From: Nitrosopelagicus sp. REDSEA-S31_B2
GTDB taxonomy: Archaea; Thermoproteota; Nitrososphaeria; Nitrososphaerales; Nitrosopumilaceae
DNA: 42,536 nt
Assembly: GCA_001627235.1 (NCBI GenBank)
Contig: LUPB01000007.1
Location: 1-42,536 of the forward strand
Reading direction: 5' to 3'
The notes under the pieces are model-generated. The model made no database searches, was not told where the DNA came from, and worked only from the letters and a program-made list of their open reading frames with translations. Position 1 is the stretch's first letter. Every line of letters starts with the position of its first letter. The translations under genes were made by a program, and so were the position numbers. Positions 38,799 through 42,536 of the stretch are shown here, in pieces.

Positions 38799-39479
38799 TT
38801 ATTCACTTTTTGATTCCAACATTTCTTTTACTTGATCAGTTAAATTTGCAACATGTGCTTGTTCTTCGATCAATTCAATTGCTTGTATCGCCTTTAATAA
38901 TCCATTTGGATCATCAGAGGAAACAACAAGTAATCCGTTTTGACCAATAGTAACTTGACTGTTTGTAGAAGATTCAATCATTTGAATCATTGAACCACGT
39001 TTTCCAATTAATCTAGGAACTTTATTTGGAGATATTTTTACTAATTCACCTGAATCAATTTTACCTAATTCACGACCGCTAATTGTAATTAGAGGATCAC
39101 GAGTTTTATCAAAATTTACAATTCTTGCTGCAATTAAATCACCTTTAGCTAATTTTGCAGTCATATCATCAGAACTTGATGAATAATCTCTTCCAAAAAC
39201 ATCACTAGCTGGAAGCATTCCAACATAACAAGAATTAATGTCTGCAGTCCAAGATAAAGAAGAATGTGATACAATTTTTCCAATTACTAAGTCATCATCT
39301 TTTGGAACATAACCACCAGTTAGAGGTATAACTCTGACACTTCCATCATGTACATCAGATAAACCAACAATAGTAGATACAATATTCTCACCGACTTGGA
39401 CAGTATTTTGTTCAGCCCTATAAGGTCCAGAGGTTATGACTTCACCAGGAATGACATGACGTTTACGTTCAGAACTCAT
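38799..39479 (-). CDS. rrp4: Exosome complex RNA-binding subunit Rrp4
   Basis: VIPGEVI, S1-like domain, VPRLIGKRGSMIQMIESSTNSQVTIGQNG KH domain. Confidence 0.95.
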   Translation of the reverse strand: MSSERKRHVIPGEVITSGPYRAEQNTVQVGENIVSTIVGLSDVHDGSVRVIPLTGGYVPKDDDLVIGKIVSHSSLSWTADINSCYVGMLPASDVFGRDYSSSSDDMTAKLAKGDLIAARIVNFDKTRDPLITISGRELGKIDSGELVKISPNKVPRLIGKRGSMIQMIESSTNSQVTIGQNGLLVVSSDDPNGLLKAIQAIELIEEQAHVANLTDQVKEMLESKSE

Positions 39480-40183
39480 TTTTGTACCTCAACATTTGCG
39501 GTACCCTTTGTAATTGCACCAAGTCTGTCTATCACGTTTGGTCTTGCGGCAGCGGGTATTTCAAGTATTGCTTTTAATGAACCATTTGGTTGCCAATCCT
39601 CTTTTTTTAAGCTTCCAGTTGATTTCAAGACAGTGTAAGATTGAGCAACAAACTGTGCAGGAACTGAAATCTCAAGGGTTAGGTTTTCAGTTTTTAATGG
39701 AATAATTGGTCTTAGTTTTTCAACAATATCTTTGATTTGCTCATCAGCATTTTTGAAAGGATCAATTGAAACACGACCGTCAGTCAATGCTTGTTCGATT
39801 CTTAAAGGAGGATGTGGAAGATGTGTTCTTGGATCAACGTATGTTTTTGAAATAAATGTTACAATTTGTTTACGTTTGTCTGCAGTCATTTTTTTTCTTT
39901 GTTCGGTTGTTAGATTGAGTTCACCTTTTTTCATCATTATTTCAGCAATTTGTGTAGCATCATCTGTTTTGAAGACTTTGAGAAGTAATTCACTTGATGC
40001 ACGTTTGCCTTTTCCAGAATCAGTATAGATTTCATCAGATACAAGGATTTTTGATATCTCAGAAATTTTTCCTAATTTATAATCAAATGCAGGATCAGGC
40101 TTTACCAAAATTTCAAATTTTTCGTTTTCAAAACTGTATTTTACAACGGTTACTTTATCCATAATATATGGATCAAAGCACAT
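39476..40183 (-). CDS. SBDS family ribosome maturation protein
   Basis: KFEILVKPDPAFDYKLG, MTADKRKQIVTFISKTYVDPRTHLPHPPLRIEQAL. Confidence 0.95.
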   Translation of the reverse strand: MCFDPYIMDKVTVVKYSFENEKFEILVKPDPAFDYKLGKISEISKILVSDEIYTDSGKGKRASSELLLKVFKTDDATQIAEIMMKKGELNLTTEQRKKMTADKRKQIVTFISKTYVDPRTHLPHPPLRIEQALTDGRVSIDPFKNADEQIKDIVEKLRPIIPLKTENLTLEISVPAQFVAQSYTVLKSTGSLKKEDWQPNGSLKAILEIPAAARPNVIDRLGAITKGTANVEVQK

Positions 40184-40249
40184 TCGTATTTATCTCTGAT
40201 GAAAAAAGTACTACATTTTTATTGGTACAGTCTGTTTTTTGATTAAGAT

Positions 40250-40852
40250 TTGTCACTAGAAATTATTAACGAGAATGAGCAAAAGATATCTGTAAAGCTA
40301 AAAGGTATCCCAATTCAATATGCTAATGCATTAAGAAGAATTTGTCTTAATGGAGCTCCAATTTATGCAGTTGAAAATGTCGATATTTTAGAAAATACAT
40401 CAGTTTTAGCAGATGAAGGAGTAGCTCATAGAATTGGTTTAATTCCTCTAAAAACAGATTTAGAATCATCAAAGGATGGAAATGAGACTGACAAGATAAT
40501 GCTCACATTAGATTCAGGAGTTTCTGATGAAACTAGAACTGTATTGTCAGGTGATTTAAAATCACAAGATCCTAATGTTATTCCAACATCAAATGATATT
40601 CCTATAGTTACACTAGCACCAGGTCAATCATTAAAGGTTGAAGCTCATGCAAGATTAGGAATTGGAACAGAACATGCAAAATGGAACTCTGCAAATGTTG
40701 CAACATTAACAGATTCAGATAACGATAATGAGAAAATTTTAACAGTGGAAACAACCGGTGCATTAGAACCAAAACATATCATATTATCAAGTGTAGAACA
40801 ACTAGCAACTAGATTATCTGAGTTTAAAACAATCATTTCAGACATAAAGTAA
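40250..40852 (+). CDS. rpoD: DNA-directed RNA polymerase subunit D; TTG start
   Basis: GIPIQYANALRRICLNGAPIYAVENVDI, HRIGLIPL. Confidence 0.94.
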   Translation: MSLEIINENEQKISVKLKGIPIQYANALRRICLNGAPIYAVENVDILENTSVLADEGVAHRIGLIPLKTDLESSKDGNETDKIMLTLDSGVSDETRTVLSGDLKSQDPNVIPTSNDIPIVTLAPGQSLKVEAHARLGIGTEHAKWNSANVATLTDSDNDNEKILTVETTGALEPKHIILSSVEQLATRLSEFKTIISDIK

Positions 40853-40891
40853 GACAACATATTATATTTGGGTAAAATGGCGAATTGACTT

Positions 40892-41239
40892 ATGGCAACA
40901 CAAGCTAAGATAGAAACGCTGAAAATACTCAAAAAGGCATCTAAAGATAATGATGCTCCAATTTGGGCAAAAGTAGCTGATTATGTTCAAAAATCAAGAT
41001 CAAATCAGAAAATTATCAATCTTAAGAGAATTGATGAAACAACAGAGGATGGAAATGCCATAATCATTACAGGTAAAGTTTTAGGAACAGGAAATATTTC
41101 ACATAAAGTATCAGTATCATCATTTTCAATTTCAAACTCTGCAGCAAAAAAAATTAAAGAATCAGGTGGAGAAATATTGAAATTTTCAGAAATGATTGAA
41201 AAGTTTCCAACAGGTAAAGGAGTGAAAATAATTGGGTAA
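40892..41239 (+). CDS. rpl18e: 50S ribosomal protein L18e
   Basis: rpoD-L18e-L13-S9 gene order; GKVLGTGNISHKVSVSSFSIS. Confidence 0.93.
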   Translation: MATQAKIETLKILKKASKDNDAPIWAKVADYVQKSRSNQKIINLKRIDETTEDGNAIIITGKVLGTGNISHKVSVSSFSISNSAAKKIKESGGEILKFSEMIEKFPTGKGVKIIG

Positions 41240-41732
41240 GTGGAGTAACAAACGTTCTCAAGCTCAACAACAGCAACAACAACAAGTTGTTGATACAAGT
41301 AAACCAGTAGTAGTCGATGGAACAAACTTGATTGCAGGAAGAGTTGCATCAAATGTTGCCAAACTACTAAGAAAAGGAAATAGAGTTTCAATAGTTAATT
41401 GTGATAAGATTATGATGAGTGGAAGAAAAGCTAAAGTAATTTCAGAGTATGAAGACTTTTTGAGAATTCACAGTATCATTCATCCACAACATGGACCATT
41501 CCATCCTAGAAGACCAGATACAATTATGAAACGAATGATTAGAGGTATGCTTCCAACTGAAAAACCATCAAGAAAAACAGATTTGGCAAGATTAAGAACA
41601 TACATTGGAGTTCCAAGTGAAGTTAAAGGAATAGAAAAAATTCAATTTGAAAAAGCAAAGATTACAAAAGATTCATCAAAATATACAACAATGGCAGAAC
41701 TAAGCAGATATGTTGGAGGAACTAACTTTTGA
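41232..41732 (+). CDS. rpl13: 50S ribosomal protein L13 with poly-Q N-terminal extension; TTG start
   Basis: VVVDGTNLIAGRVASNVAKLLRKGNRVSIVNCDKIMMSG. Confidence 0.95.
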   Translation: MGKWSNKRSQAQQQQQQQVVDTSKPVVVDGTNLIAGRVASNVAKLLRKGNRVSIVNCDKIMMSGRKAKVISEYEDFLRIHSIIHPQHGPFHPRRPDTIMKRMIRGMLPTEKPSRKTDLARLRTYIGVPSEVKGIEKIQFEKAKITKDSSKYTTMAELSRYVGGTNF

Positions 41733-42181
41733 TTCCAAAAACTGAGATTTACTATGCATCAAGAAAAACTGCCAGTGCACACGTATACATTACTAAAAAC
41801 GGTCATGGTAAAGTTAGAGTAAATAACATACCACTTGAGATGATTGAACCAGAATCAGCAAGAGAAGTGATGATGGCACCATTAGAGATTATTGGTGAAG
41901 AGAATAGAGACAAAGTTGATATTTCAATTAGAGTTAGAGGTGGAGGTTTCATGGGACAAGCATATGCATCAGCAACTGCAATGTCAAGAGCATTAGTTGG
42001 TTGGACAAAATCTAAGAAAGAACCAAAAGATCATCCATTCCCTAAATCAACCCGTCAACAATTACGAGAAAAGATTGCAGACTACGATAAATATTTGATA
42101 AGCGGAGATGCAAGAAGAAAAGAACCAAAGAAGTTTGGCGGACCTGGTGCTAGAAGAAGAAAACAGAAATCATACAGATAG
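41729..42181 (+). CDS. rps9: 30S ribosomal protein S9
   Basis: YYASRKTASAHVYITKNGHGKVRVNN ... GGPGARRRKQKSYR. Confidence 0.95.
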   Translation: MIPKTEIYYASRKTASAHVYITKNGHGKVRVNNIPLEMIEPESAREVMMAPLEIIGEENRDKVDISIRVRGGGFMGQAYASATAMSRALVGWTKSKKEPKDHPFPKSTRQQLREKIADYDKYLISGDARRKEPKKFGGPGARRRKQKSYR

Positions 42182-42201
42182 TCAATTAGAGAATTTTATT
42201 T

Positions 42202-42536
42202 CTAGAAGATTGAAATTATTTTTGAATTATTTTCAAAATTTTCAATATTAGAATTTTCTTTCAAAGTAAGGTCAATATCATCTAGTCCTTCCATTAATCT
42301 AATTTTTCTATGAGAATCAATTTCAAAGTCTATAGATTCATTCCCAAAAGTAATTTTTTGTGAATTCAAATCTAGTTCGACAGAATCTTGTACTTTGAGT
42401 AATTTTTCAACTTGTGTCACATCTAGAATTATGGGCAAAACACCATTTTTGAAGCAATTACTGAAGAAAATATCTGCAAAAGAAGGTGCAATAATTACTC
42501 TAAAGCCAAAATCTTTGAGTGCCCAAACTGCATGTT
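42202..42536 (-). CDS. leuD: 3-isopropylmalate dehydratase small subunit, partial (5' end outside window)
   Basis: Reading frame HAVWALKDFGFRVIIAPSFADIFFSNCFKNGVLPIILD... Confidence 0.88.
   Translation of the reverse strand, partial: HAVWALKDFGFRVIIAPSFADIFFSNCFKNGVLPIILDVTQVEKLLKVQDSVELDLNSQKITFGNESIDFEIDSHRKIRLMEGLDDIDLTLKENSNIENFENNSKIISIF

Noticed and set aside
40184-40249. Possible C/D box sRNA (CTGATGAA) upstream of rpoD
   Set aside because: No convincing D box or terminal stem at suitable distance
1-42536. CRISPR array, cas genes, or prophage structural genes
   Set aside because: No regularly spaced direct repeats seen and no Cas, terminase, capsid or integrase-like ORFs in the track

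Overview
AT-rich archaeal chromosome segment. Gene content and order point to a Nitrosopumilus-like ammonia-oxidising thaumarchaeon: adjacent genes resembling the HP/HB-cycle enoyl-CoA hydratase and ADP-forming CoA ligase, topoisomerase IB, single-subunit-type Rpb4/RpoD, RadA, and an exosome/SBDS/L37Ae/Pcc1/prefoldin superoperon. Most of the window is housekeeping. The observations most worth a second look are: (i) the ADP-forming acyl-CoA synthetase is broken by what looks like an internal ~310-bp deletion plus frameshift; (ii) a second scar about 4-5 kb away fuses a C-terminally truncated methyltransferase to an N-terminally truncated MFS transporter; (iii) an intron-containing tRNA-Met(CAU) whose 3' end is repeated exactly (19 nt) 2.7 kb downstream, bracketing an accessory glutamine synthetase plus methyltransferase-like cassette with no integrase; (iv) an unannotated C/D-box sRNA candidate; (v) a 35-aa C2H2-type microprotein just after it; (vi) a GTACGGT(AC) motif just downstream of the TATA-like box of three promoters. 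All calls come from reading the sequence and recalling families. No searches or alignments were run.
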